Below are positions 1 through 7,948 of a stretch of 12,148 nucleotides of DNA, piece by piece. The stretch's first letter is position 1, and each line of letters opens with the position of its first letter. Under the pieces are notes generated by a model. It was not told where the DNA came from. It saw only the letters and a list, made by a program, of their open reading frames with translations, and did not search any database. The DNA is taken from positions 1-12,148 of the forward strand of contig JAILIJ010000115.1 of NCBI GenBank assembly GCA_024695315.1, written 5' to 3'. The stretch is from Bacteroidaceae bacterium. Its GTDB lineage: Bacteria; Bacteroidota; Bacteroidia; Bacteroidales; Bacteroidaceae. Both the position numbers and the translations under genes were made by a program.

Positions 1-151
1 AAAAAAACAAAAAAAATCTAAAACAGACAAATAAAATTTATAAAATACTTTGAAATAGTAATAAAAAATCTATTTTTCTTTTTTGTCTGTTATCCTTATT
101 CCTTTTTTTATGGATAATCCACTTGTCTTAGAGATTAAAGATTAAAGAAAA
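1..151. other. AT-rich intergenic end, no gene seen
   Basis: No coding region is visible here. The stretch is very AT-rich. It contains a widely spaced inverted repeat, AACAGACAAA at 22-31 against TTTGTCTGTT at 82-91, and a short palindrome TGGATAATCCA at 111-121. Neither can be given a role. The right end supplies the T-rich tail (read on the minus strand) of the terminator that follows. Confidence 0.6.
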
Positions 152-185
152 AAGCACAGGAATTAAAAATCTAATTCCTGTGCTT
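152..185 (-). terminator. Rho-independent terminator of the 862-residue secreted protein gene
   Basis: A perfect 14-bp stem is formed by AAGCACAGGAATTA (152-165) and TAATTCCTGTGCTT (172-185), with a 6-base loop. Read on the minus strand, the stem is followed by a T-rich run starting TTTTCTTTAATC. It starts about 40 bases after the stop codon at 226, so it ends transcription of that gene. Confidence 0.9.
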
Positions 186-225
186 AATATTAATACTCTG
201 TAAGAGAAAGTTTTTTACTTGATGT

Positions 226-2814
226 TTATTTTAGAAGAGCACCTGTTACGTTATAAGTTTTTCCGCCCTTAACGATAACAATCTGTCCGTTGCGGATTAT
301 TTTCTTAACATCGTTGTTTTCTGAAGTTGTAGCGATGTTAGAGATAGAAAGAACTTCTTCTGCATTCAAACCGCGTTCGAGAGTCCAGTCGCCTACAACT
401 GTGTAGTCCATTCCGTCAGCAGTCTCCTTTGTGATGGCGATAGTTACTTCGCTATCATTTTCAACTGTAAATTTGAGTTCGTTAGCATATTTTCCTGCGT
501 TGAACCAAGCCTTAACAGCATCAGAAGAGTTTGGAACGTAAAGGTTATTAACTAATACTGTACCTGACTCAGAGTAGTTTGTTTCAGAAGCGCCTTCGTA
601 TCTGTTCTGAACGTTTACTGCATAAGTATTTTCTGGAGTAACGGCTGTAAGCTTCACGAGGTGAGTGTTGTATTCGTTAGAATTGATAGCCTCGTATTCA
701 GCCTGCTCTGTGTTACCGTAGCGGAAGCAAGCCTTAGCAGTAAGTTTGTACTGACCTGCAGGGAGTTTGATGACCTGACTGATACTTGCGTTTGTTGCGC
801 CAGAGCTAAACTTAACGACACCTGAAGCGTCATAGTTCTTTCCGTTTACGATAGTCCATCCAGCCTCTTCGTCTGTAAGAGTGCTATTTACGATGTAAGA
901 TGTGTAATCTATGTAAGTAAGTTTTTCTTCTTCCTTTTCAATCTTTGTGTATTTTATGTTCTTGAAAGAAAGCCAGTTGATATTGTTACCGTCAGCAACG
1001 TTGAAAGATACGTTAAGTGTACCGTCGATAACCTCGCCTGTAGCTTTGAAAGTACCGTAGAAGAACTGAGTGCCATCGTCGCAAGTAGAACCTGCACAAA
1101 CATCGGTAGCATCTCCGCCATTTACTGACATTGTGATGCCTGTAGCATCGTCTGTAGCGCTGTCAGATTTACGTACGCGTACAAGAGCTGAAACTTCGTA
1201 AGTACCATTTTCGAGACCTGTGAGAGTACCAGTCTTAGTTGTTGCGTTAAGTGACTTTGCATTATCTACCCAATATTCGAAGAATGGAACAACCATGCCT
1301 GAACCGTTAGTTTTGTTGTCTCCCTCAGTTGACCATGTATTGATACAGAGGTCTGAGTCGTAGTTTGATGTTCCCCAAGTAGAAAGCAATAAGTCGTCAA
1401 CAGTATTTTCTGTCTTGTGTCCAGAACCAAAGACCTTAGTCTTGTAGTTGAGGGCGAAAGTGTTGTCGAGTGAGTCAGCAGCAAGTCCTTTAACCACTCT
1501 ATCGTAGTCGGCATAGAACTTAGCATAAGTTTCTGTTGTGTAGAAGTTATTGTTCTCAAGAAGTTCTTTTACCATAAGAGCTGCAGCTTGAGCTGAAGCG
1601 TATCCCTTAATAGAATTTTTAGCTTCGTTTGTTACAGCAAGAAGTGCCTTAGTTGCTCTTTCGATATCTTCGGAAGTAGCATCAGTAGTGATTACACTTT
1701 TCTCTGGATAAGCTGATAAAGTATCTTTCAGAGCTTCGAGAGTGCTTTCCTTCATCTTAGCAGTTTGGTCGATTGCTAAAGCATCAGCCAAAGCTTGGCG
1801 GTAGCTGACGATGTAAGAAGCATTTTTTACTTCATTTATAGTAACATCTCCATAATATGTGAGTGAGAATTCTCCCCAGATATTCCAAAGAGTAAGGTTA
1901 TCGCCGTGTGCACCAATCTTAAGAGTATTATTCTCTGATGTTATAGAAACATATATTGGTTCTACTGAATATGCCTTATTGAGGAAAGAAGTATAGGCCT
2001 CAGCCATAGAATTTTCTGTTCCTGAAATTTCCAAGAAGTTAGAATATTCATTATTAGCGTAGATGTATGGGATGTTCTGAGTATCCTCACCCTCCTGACG
2101 ATAGAAAGCTTGTGCATCTAAGCGATAGACACCCGGTTGGAGCTCTGTCATTTCCTGTGAGAAATCGAAACCATTGTTTGAATGCCAAGATTCAGCGCAG
2201 TTTGCGTATGGATCGCCGAACTTATAGTTCTGAGCTGAATTTGTTCCGTCAGCACTTGTTACAGTCCAAGTAGGGTAGGCTGTGTTGTAAGAGTTACGCT
2301 TAAATTCTGGATTCTTAATGAATGCGGTGACGTCAACAGGATTTTCTGCTGTTGCGTTAGCTTGACTAGCTACGACATCAGCGATGGTGATGAATTTCCA
2401 TTGAGCGGCAGAAGATGTTTTATCGCTTCCGAAAGAAACATTTTCGTTCTTGCCATTTCCTGTAAGATATTGTCCACCGTTTTCTATTGTGAAGATTCCT
2501 GTACCATCTGATGTCTCTTGTATTGTCCAGTTTGTTGCATCTCCATCTACGAAAAGATTAGTAGCTAAGTAGTGAGAAGTTTCTGAGTTATACTGGTGAG
2601 AATCGAGAGTGTAAACATTTTCAGAACCTACTATTGTAAATCTTTGTGGTTTGCTTGTTAAAGCTGCATGTGTACCCCAATTATTTGCACCTCCTAAGTA
2701 GTATCCGCTTTCTACGTTTTGGATAACGTACTCAGTATCTGATGTAATCTGAGCATATGAACTGCTGCTTAATGCTAAAAGCAAAGCAGAGACATAACAC
2801 GTTTTCTTGATCAT
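226..2814 (-). CDS. Large secreted multi-domain protein with ricin-like and jelly-roll-like regions
   Basis: I do not recognise a named family with a known function. Residues 1-22 form a signal peptide with likely cleavage after SYA, before Q22. Residues about 28-142 (SGYYLGGANNWG, SHYLATNL, SAAQWKF) resemble a ricin-type or beta-trefoil-like module. Three later segments each carry an L-x-G-x-Y-x-[VL] strand typical of carbohydrate-binding jelly rolls: about 165-322 (LQPGVYRLDAQAFYR), 475-623 (LENGTYEVSALVRVR) and 640-813 (LPAGQYKLTAKACFR). A helical linker spans about 330-450. The last about 25 residues (RNGQIVIVKGGKTYNVTG) resemble a short Bacteroidota C-terminal tail. No catalytic motif is evident, so glycan binding at the surface is inference. 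It is a paralogue of the neighbouring 648-residue protein. The start is preceded by an A-rich leader with no Shine-Dalgarno, as usual in this phylum. Confidence 0.85.
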   Translation of the reverse strand: MIKKTCYVSALLLALSSSSYAQITSDTEYVIQNVESGYYLGGANNWGTHAALTSKPQRFTIVGSENVYTLDSHQYNSETSHYLATNLFVDGDATNWTIQETSDGTGIFTIENGGQYLTGNGKNENVSFGSDKTSSAAQWKFITIADVVASQANATAENPVDVTAFIKNPEFKRNSYNTAYPTWTVTSADGTNSAQNYKFGDPYANCAESWHSNNGFDFSQEMTELQPGVYRLDAQAFYRQEGEDTQNIPYIYANNEYSNFLEISGTENSMAEAYTSFLNKAYSVEPIYVSITSENNTLKIGAHGDNLTLWNIWGEFSLTYYGDVTINEVKNASYIVSYRQALADALAIDQTAKMKESTLEALKDTLSAYPEKSVITTDATSEDIERATKALLAVTNEAKNSIKGYASAQAAALMVKELLENNNFYTTETYAKFYADYDRVVKGLAADSLDNTFALNYKTKVFGSGHKTENTVDDLLLSTWGTSNYDSDLCINTWSTEGDNKTNGSGMVVPFFEYWVDNAKSLNATTKTGTLTGLENGTYEVSALVRVRKSDSATDDATGITMSVNGGDATDVCAGSTCDDGTQFFYGTFKATGEVIDGTLNVSFNVADGNNINWLSFKNIKYTKIEKEEEKLTYIDYTSYIVNSTLTDEEAGWTIVNGKNYDASGVVKFSSGATNASISQVIKLPAGQYKLTAKACFRYGNTEQAEYEAINSNEYNTHLVKLTAVTPENTYAVNVQNRYEGASETNYSESGTVLVNNLYVPNSSDAVKAWFNAGKYANELKFTVENDSEVTIAITKETADGMDYTVVGDWTLERGLNAEEVLSISNIATTSENNDVKKIIRNGQIVIVKGGKTYNVTGALLK

Positions 2815-2932
2815 TTCTTTTTTTTGTTAAGTTGAAGATATAGTTAATTATAAAGTTTAGTTCTTTTCCTAGTATGTGACATTGTATTTTATTGCAATGA
2901 TCTCACGTCAAGAATTTTTTATAAATCAAATG

Positions 2933-2964
2933 CAAATAAACGTAAAAAATATGGAAAAAACAAA
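2933..2964 (-). promoter_or_regulatory. Candidate promoter of the 862-residue secreted protein gene
   Basis: On the minus strand a TTTG element (2964-2961) is followed after 20 bases by TTTATTTG (2940-2933), one base away from the Bacteroidota -7 consensus TAnnTTTG. This predicts a leader of about 110 nt. A competing exact -7 match, TATTTTTG at 2968-2961, has no good -33 partner. Confidence 0.45.
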
Positions 2965-3041
2965 AATACGTTGTTAAAAGTTATAAAATCTTTTTAAGAT
3001 ATGTGTAAATGTGTGATATGCAACAATCTTGAGGAGAAAAA

Positions 3042-3069
3042 ACTCAAGTAGATAAATTTCTACTTGAGT
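3042..3069 (-). terminator. Rho-independent terminator of the 648-residue secreted protein gene
   Basis: A perfect 11-bp stem is formed by ACTCAAGTAGA (3042-3052) and TCTACTTGAGT (3059-3069). Read on the minus strand, TTTTTCTCC follows it. It lies about 195 bases after the stop codon at 3264, so the transcript would have an unusually long 3' untranslated region containing the 11-bp repeat array. Confidence 0.8.
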
Positions 3070-3126
3070 CAATATCTATATTTTGTAGATGAGTATGTTG
3101 GAAGGCTATTACATTACAAAATGTCA

Positions 3127-3181
3127 CTTCGTATCTCCTTCGTATTACCTTCGTTTCTCCTTCGTATCTCCTTCGTATTAT
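3127..3181. repeat. Five 11-bp tandem repeats, core CTTCGTAT
   Basis: Five consecutive units start with CTTCGT at 3127, 3138, 3149, 3160 and 3171, a strict 11-base period. The units are CTTCGTATCTC, CTTCGTATTAC, CTTCGTTTCTC, CTTCGTATCTC and CTTCGTATTAT, followed by a T run. They lie in the 3' untranslated region of the 648-residue gene, where the RNA would read as purine-rich GGAGATACGAA units. A second array of the same family is at 10581-10624. The function is unknown. Confidence 0.9.
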
Positions 3182-3263
3182 TTTTTCAAAAGTCGAAAAA
3201 CGAAATGTTATTGTTTTGTGAGGAAGACTTGCATAATGACACGCTAGCTTTCTAAATTGCTGA

Positions 3264-5210
3264 CTATTTTATATATACCTTTTTCGTTGTTCCGTTGCTA
3301 TATTTAATTATGTTTATACCTTTTGACATTTTCGAACGTTCAACTCCGTCGAGTGAGTATATTTTCTTTATCACTTGGTTGCTATGTGAGTTGACTTCTA
3401 CTATTGAGGTTACATCGGATTCGGCAAGTGTAAGTTTGAAATTGTCTGCCACAAACCAGCGTGCCACCATTGTGTTGAAGTTTCTTACTCCAAATGTCAA
3501 GGTTCCGTCAGTTACGTGTATTTCTGGAGTTGTATACTCTTTAAGAGTCTCACTATCTTCGTCAACATAAGTTTTAACGGTTATTCCGCCACTTGTTGCG
3601 TAGATTCCCGAAGACTTAGAAAAGCCATATTCCACGTTGTTCATTGAGTTGTATGCTTCGCAAGTCACGGTGTATTTTCCGTTTTGTAGTCCGTTGACGG
3701 TCTGATAGTAATTGAACGATCTTTCTTCCTCATCCAAAGATCCACCTCCCCAGTACTCAAAAGATGTGTTGTTGAGAAGAGGTCCATTACCTCCATTCGG
3801 AATTTCTGTGATCCACCCTGTACTACCATCTATAGTTGGGTTGACAATGACTTTTGTCATGTCCGTACCTGGTGTTGTCTGTTGTAAGTAGGCTACATTA
3901 TATAGTGAGTCCAGAGTCTCTATTTCTCTTATTCCGTTAGTTATGGTTTGCTCGGTATAAGATGCGTAGATATCAGCGGCAAGCTCCTTAAAGATTTGTT
4001 TTCCTGATTCATCAAGTGAATCACACATATTATAATGATTTTTCACATTTTCATATATGTCTGCAGAATCAAAAGCATCGCCTGTCAATTTATTAAGTCT
4101 TCTTATGTATGAATCGAGCGAATCGTAGCATGACTCAGCTACGTATTTATGGTCTATCCATGAGTCGAGTTTTTGTTTTATATCTTTGTTCATGTATAGT
4201 TCTTGAGCTTCCTTGGCGGCATTCATAGAAAGTTCGTATGCTTTCTCGTTCAGGTTTTGGTCGAGTTCTTTAGTGTAGGTTAGGCGCATATTATCCCAGC
4301 AACACCATATATTCATATTCTTTTCAAGACGTGTACCTATGGTTACTCGTCCGTCCAAAACGTTGAAAACAATTTTTGTGTTATACATGTCAAGAGTAAA
4401 TGACGTACAGGCATCGTTGACAGTACTTTCGCCATTTGTAGATGGTAGGAATGTTTCTAGTTCCTCGTCTACGTAAAATTCGGGAATGTAAGCTGCTCTT
4501 CCTGCGTCTAACCTATAGAATCCCTGAACATTTAGCGTATATGTGCCGTTAGGTATATTCTTGAGTATCTGATAAGTGTCGAAAGTAGTATGATATGCAG
4601 ATGCACAGTTATTTGTAGAGTTACCAGATGAGATTATCAAGTCAGATGGGTTGGCTACGTTTCCTACTGTCCAGTATGATTGTCCGTAAGCAGGGCCCAT
4701 GTTTTTACTGAAGTTTGCATCTCTAATAATGAATGTCGCATCACTTCCAGCTTTTAGACTTGACAAACGTTCTTCTTCGCTGATAACTTTCCATTGGGAA
4801 GCGTTAGAATTGTAATTGTCGGTAGTGGTCAAAGTAGTTGAATTGCCATCGTAAGCCAGATATTTGTTTTCTTCACAAGAAAGAGCATAGGTTCCCTCGC
4901 TTATTTCTGTAAAAGTCCAGTAAGCGATTTCTGAATCCATGTATAAATTAGTCCCAAGATAATGACTTGTGCTACTGCTGAACATTTTTGTGTCCAAAGC
5001 AAAAGTATTATCTGATTTTTTTATTAAATATATTGGTTGTCCATATTTTATAAGTGAAGCTTGCGTTCCGTTAGTGTTTGCTCCGCCTAAATACATGCTT
5101 GTGGCGGAATTTTTGAGATAATAGATTCCGTCTTTTAACTGAGCGTGTAATTTATTTGTACAACTAATAAATATCGTTATTAAAAATAAAATCCTGGAAA
5201 AAATATTCAT
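3264..5210 (-). CDS. Secreted protein, paralogue of the 862-residue protein, with T9SS-type C-terminal tail
   Basis: No named family is recognised. The N-terminus is a signal peptide, with likely cleavage after LHA before Q24. A cysteine at position 17 in FISC makes a lipoprotein possible but the lipobox is poor. Residues about 28-142 match the N-terminal module of the 862-residue protein (MYLGGAN, TSHYLGTNLYMD, NASQWKV). Residues about 160-313 match its first jelly-roll region (IPNGTYTLNVQGFYR), and about 452-596 form a second such region (LQNGKYTVTCEAYNS). A helical linker lies at about 317-440. The last about 35 residues (YSLDGVERSK, KGINIIKYSNG, KKVYIK) look like a sorting tail for the type IX secretion system, so surface or extracellular location is likely. 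No catalytic residues are evident, and carbohydrate binding is inferred from the fold pattern only. Confidence 0.85.
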   Translation of the reverse strand: MNIFSRILFLITIFISCTNKLHAQLKDGIYYLKNSATSMYLGGANTNGTQASLIKYGQPIYLIKKSDNTFALDTKMFSSSTSHYLGTNLYMDSEIAYWTFTEISEGTYALSCEENKYLAYDGNSTTLTTTDNYNSNASQWKVISEEERLSSLKAGSDATFIIRDANFSKNMGPAYGQSYWTVGNVANPSDLIISSGNSTNNCASAYHTTFDTYQILKNIPNGTYTLNVQGFYRLDAGRAAYIPEFYVDEELETFLPSTNGESTVNDACTSFTLDMYNTKIVFNVLDGRVTIGTRLEKNMNIWCCWDNMRLTYTKELDQNLNEKAYELSMNAAKEAQELYMNKDIKQKLDSWIDHKYVAESCYDSLDSYIRRLNKLTGDAFDSADIYENVKNHYNMCDSLDESGKQIFKELAADIYASYTEQTITNGIREIETLDSLYNVAYLQQTTPGTDMTKVIVNPTIDGSTGWITEIPNGGNGPLLNNTSFEYWGGGSLDEEERSFNYYQTVNGLQNGKYTVTCEAYNSMNNVEYGFSKSSGIYATSGGITVKTYVDEDSETLKEYTTPEIHVTDGTLTFGVRNFNTMVARWFVADNFKLTLAESDVTSIVEVNSHSNQVIKKIYSLDGVERSKMSKGINIIKYSNGTTKKVYIK

Positions 5211-5248
5211 GTCTTGATTTTAGTAAAAACGTTACACCAATTCTTGTG

Positions 5249-5279
5249 CAAAGAAAATAAAAAGTTATGATTTTTCAAT
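5249..5279 (-). promoter_or_regulatory. Candidate promoter of the 648-residue secreted protein gene
   Basis: On the minus strand ATTG (5279-5276) is followed after 19 bases by TTTCTTTG (5256-5249), with one mismatch to TTTG and one to TAnnTTTG. It lies between the purA terminator and the start codon at 5210 and gives a leader of about 30 nt. Confidence 0.45.
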
Positions 5280-5301
5280 AATAAAATATATAAAAAAGTA
5301 A

Positions 5302-5333
5302 AAAGAGTTTAAGATTTGGGTCTTAAACTCTTT
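5302..5333 (-). terminator. Rho-independent terminator of purA
   Basis: A perfect 13-bp stem is formed by AAAGAGTTTAAGA (5302-5314) and TCTTAAACTCTTT (5321-5333), with a 6-base loop. Read on the minus strand it continues into TTACTTTTTTATA. It begins about 33 bases after the purA stop codon and separates purA from the secreted-protein gene. Confidence 0.9.
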
Positions 5334-5366
5334 ATTATGAATATTTTTCAGCGTAAAAATAGCTGA

Positions 5367-6629
5367 TTATCTTTCGATTGTTTGTTCGCGGTCTGGACCA
5401 ACACTTACGATTGAAATTGGTGTCTCAAGTTCTTTTTCAAGGAATGCTATGTAATCCTTAAATTCTTGTGGGAACTGTGACTCTGCTGTCATCTTTGTAA
5501 GGTCTGTCTTCCAACCTGGCATGTCAACATAAACAGGTTCTACATCGTCTATTTCGTATGGGAAATAGTCAATTACACTACCATCTTTAAGTTTGTAAGC
5601 TGTACAAGCCTTAATGGTTTCGAAATCATCGAGAACATCGCTCTTCATCATGATAAGCTTTGTTACTCCGCTGACCATAATAGCATATTTGAGTGCTACG
5701 AGGTCTATCCATCCGCAACGGCGCTCACGGCCTGTTACTGCGCCATATTCGTGTCCAATGGCACGAATCTTTGCACCTGTCTCATCGAAGAGCTCTGTTG
5801 GGAATGGGCCTGCACCTACTCGTGTGCAGTATGCCTTGATGATACCGAATACATCGCCAATCTTATTTGGACCGACACCAAGACCGATACATGCTCCTGC
5901 ACAAATGGTGTTTGAAGATGTTACGAAAGGATATGAACCGAAGTCGATGTCAAGCATTGTGCCCTGAGCACCTTCGCAGAGAACTGACTTACCAGACTTA
6001 AGCAGATTGTTGATTTCGTGCTCAGAATCTACTATAGGGAACTGACGTAGATATTCTATACCTTCCATCCATTTTTTCTCAACTTCTGTGATGTCATAAT
6101 CTGTATAGTTGAGTGACTTGAGTATGGCCTCATGACGTGCTTTTGCTGCAGCATACTTAGCCTCGAAGTTGTCCAAAATGTCTCCTACACGAAGACCTGT
6201 ACGACTTGTTTTGTCGGCATAAGTAGGACCAATTCCTTTACCTGTTGTTCCAACTTTGTTCTTACCCTTAGCTGCTTCGTAAGCAGCATCGAGAAGACGG
6301 TGGGTTGGCATGATAAGGTGAGCTTTCTTGGATATGTGGAGACGACTCTTGAGTTCGTGACCTGACTTCTCGAGGTCTTTTGCCTCGTCCATGAAAAGGT
6401 CTGGAGCCAATACTACACCATTACCGATGATGTTTACCTTGTCACCCTGAAAAATACCCGAAGGGATAGAACGAAGGACGTATTTCTGTCCCTCGAACTC
6501 GAGTGTGTGTCCAGCGTTAGGACCTCCTTGGAAACGTGCTACAACGTCATAGCGTGGAGTGAGTACATCTACAACCTTGCCTTTGCCTTCGTCTCCCCAT
6601 TGGAGACCTAAAAGAACATCTACTTTCAT
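5367..6629 (-). CDS. purA: Adenylosuccinate synthetase
   Basis: PurA joins IMP and L-aspartate using GTP to give adenylosuccinate, the first committed step from IMP to AMP, in the cytoplasm. The sequence shows the GTP-binding loop GDEGKGK at residues 12-18 with catalytic Asp13. It also has NAGHT with catalytic His41, GTTGKGIGPTY at 127-137, CEGAQG at 218-223, the TGRERR/CGW segment at 299-307, and the C-terminal GPDREQTI at 411-418. The length of 420 residues is normal for the bacterial enzyme, and no key motif is broken. It starts 38 bases after the Fur-like gene with no separate promoter seen, so the two are probably co-transcribed. A strong terminator follows. A partner purB is not in the window. 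Confidence 0.98.
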   Translation of the reverse strand: MKVDVLLGLQWGDEGKGKVVDVLTPRYDVVARFQGGPNAGHTLEFEGQKYVLRSIPSGIFQGDKVNIIGNGVVLAPDLFMDEAKDLEKSGHELKSRLHISKKAHLIMPTHRLLDAAYEAAKGKNKVGTTGKGIGPTYADKTSRTGLRVGDILDNFEAKYAAAKARHEAILKSLNYTDYDITEVEKKWMEGIEYLRQFPIVDSEHEINNLLKSGKSVLCEGAQGTMLDIDFGSYPFVTSSNTICAGACIGLGVGPNKIGDVFGIIKAYCTRVGAGPFPTELFDETGAKIRAIGHEYGAVTGRERRCGWIDLVALKYAIMVSGVTKLIMMKSDVLDDFETIKACTAYKLKDGSVIDYFPYEIDDVEPVYVDMPGWKTDLTKMTAESQFPQEFKDYIAFLEKELETPISIVSVGPDREQTIER

Positions 6630-6667
6630 TATGTTTGAATTTTAATGTTTAAGTTCTTATGTAGTAG

Positions 6668-7228
6668 TTATTTTCGTCTTGTATATTTTCTCTTCTTAAC
6701 TTCATCTTCTGGCTGCTTCTTCTCTGTTATTGAGTGTGCTGCAGCAGAAAGTGCAGCAAGCTTAGTACTTGCCTTGTGCCATCGAGCTATCTTAGCTTTA
6801 CACTTAGCACATTGTCCGTAGATGTATGTGCTAGCATAGAGCTTGGTAAAACGAGGCGTTTTAGCTTGCATGGCTAAACTTGTGATGCTGGAATCGTATA
6901 AGTCGGTTATTTCACCACATTCTGTACAAATGTAATGATTATGTGGCGCTACGTTATAGGCGTTCTCGTAAAGTGTGGCGCCTTCTCTTGGATGACTATA
7001 AGCTAGACCTATTCTGGCAAATAGCTGAAGTGTGCTGTACACCGTTACGCGACTTACATGAAACCTTCCTGGCATCATTGTTAATATCTCATCTGCACTA
7101 TGATGTCCTTCCATTTCTAGAAGTACTTGCAGAATGGCTTCTCTTTCGGGCGTTTTACGCATATTTTGACTTGAGATATATGCGTCTAAAACGGCCTTTG
7201 CCCCAATAAATTTATCTTCTTTCTCCAT
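6668..7228 (-). CDS. Fur-family metal-dependent transcriptional regulator
   Basis: This is a Fur superfamily DNA-binding repressor. The winged helix covers about residues 10-92 (MRKTPEREAIL, GHHSADEI, VSRVTVYSTLQLF). The dimerisation and metal domain follows, with H96-N-H98 and C101-x2-C104 and then C140-x2-C143, the usual structural zinc cysteines. The C-terminus is longer than in classical Fur and ends in a basic tail (KKRKYTRRK). The sequence alone does not say whether it responds to iron, zinc, manganese or peroxide. It lies directly upstream of purA (38-nt gap), suggesting a shared transcript. A consensus promoter with a palindrome in its spacer lies just upstream, compatible with autoregulation. 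The start chosen is the ATG at 7228, about 15 bases downstream of the predicted transcription start. Confidence 0.93.
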   Translation of the reverse strand: MEKEDKFIGAKAVLDAYISSQNMRKTPEREAILQVLLEMEGHHSADEILTMMPGRFHVSRVTVYSTLQLFARIGLAYSHPREGATLYENAYNVAPHNHYICTECGEITDLYDSSITSLAMQAKTPRFTKLYASTYIYGQCAKCKAKIARWHKASTKLAALSAAAHSITEKKQPEDEVKKRKYTRRK

Positions 7229-7250
7229 ATACTATTTAACATAAACCGCA

Positions 7251-7282
7251 CAAATTTATTGCTTTTAAAGCATTAAGGCAAA
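7251..7282 (-). promoter_or_regulatory. Promoter of the Fur-like gene and purA, with palindrome in the spacer
   Basis: On the minus strand TTTG (7282-7279) is followed after 20 bases by TAAATTTG (7258-7251), an exact match to the Bacteroidota -33/-7 consensus. The -33 box overlaps the last codons of the AlkD-like gene. The spacer contains a perfect 6-1-6 palindrome TGCTTTTAAAGCA (7260-7272), close to the geometry of Fur-family operators. Operator function is inference. Confidence 0.7.
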
Positions 7283-7902
7283 TAATCTGCTATTTTTTTA
7301 ACCTTATTTGCGTTTTCTTTACTCTGGGAGCTATATATTTGTAGTGCTTTGATTACTTGAGTTTTTAATATAGAACTTTTTCCTTCAATATTACTTTCTT
7401 CTTTTGCATCTGTTTGGTTAAGTACGGTTGCTGCTTGATCAAGAAATTCGTCTGAACTTCGTTCTGACAGTTCTCCTTGACGTAAAACGTGACAAAGAGT
7501 CAGATAACCACAGCATTGTTTGATTTCATTATCTGATGCCATCCATTCAAATGCCTTTTCTGAAGCAAACTGCAAACGGCGCATAAGATATAAGCAGAAT
7601 AGCTGAGCTAACTCGATGGTACGAATGTTATCAACCCAAATGTCACATAGCTCAGAGTCAAAACGTTCTGTTGGCATGAGTATAGTTGCTAATATTCTAC
7701 ACTCACGTACATTTTCTTTCCATAATGCCTGAGCTAACTCGTGGTTGGGCTCAAATTCTTTGGCTATATTAATTAATCGTGGTAGCTCAACTCCAAAATT
7801 GACTCTATAGTCCGCTGACTGGCGCATGGCAGCTGAGGCTATGCCATTCATGTTTGAACGTAGTTCTTTTTTAACTTCTAATATCTTTTCTTTTATGTCC
7901 AT
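7273..7902 (-). CDS. AlkD-like HEAT-repeat protein (DNA alkylation repair family)
   Basis: The protein of 209 residues appears all-helical and resembles the DNA alkylation repair (AlkD) family, whose true members are glycosylases that remove positively charged alkylated bases. The best-matching block is residues about 36-77: FGVELPRLINIAK, then ELAQALWKENVRECRILATILMP. In AlkD an N-W-D-L-x-D segment carries the functional Trp and Asp. The segment I expect to align is R94-TIELAQ100, which lacks both residues. This protein may therefore be a non-catalytic or differently acting member, though my alignment is by eye. It begins 46 bases after the HTH-peptidase gene with no promoter or terminator seen between them, suggesting read-through. 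Its stop codon lies within the promoter region of the Fur-like gene. Confidence 0.75.
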   Translation of the reverse strand: MDIKEKILEVKKELRSNMNGIASAAMRQSADYRVNFGVELPRLINIAKEFEPNHELAQALWKENVRECRILATILMPTERFDSELCDIWVDNIRTIELAQLFCLYLMRRLQFASEKAFEWMASDNEIKQCCGYLTLCHVLRQGELSERSSDEFLDQAATVLNQTDAKEESNIEGKSSILKTQVIKALQIYSSQSKENANKVKKIADYLP

Positions 7903-7948
7903 AGATACGTTTACTTTAATTCTAACTACTTCCGAAATTTTAATAATT

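Noticed and set aside
3127..3181. Possible CRISPR array
   Set aside because: Units are only 11 bases and contiguous, with no unique spacers and no cas genes nearby.
3064..3255. Plus-strand open frame of 63 codons between the two secreted-protein genes
   Set aside because: It consists mostly of the 11-bp repeat and part of a terminator stem, and it shows no family resemblance or promoter.
5161..5210. Lipoprotein signal in the 648-residue secreted protein
   Set aside because: The cysteine at residue 17 is preceded by FIS, a poor lipobox, while LHA-Q at 21-24 is a good signal peptidase I site and the protein carries a sorting tail.
5614..5967. Plus-strand open frame of 117 codons opposite purA
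   Set aside because: It is entirely inside the well-supported purA gene on the other strand and shows no recognisable protein features.
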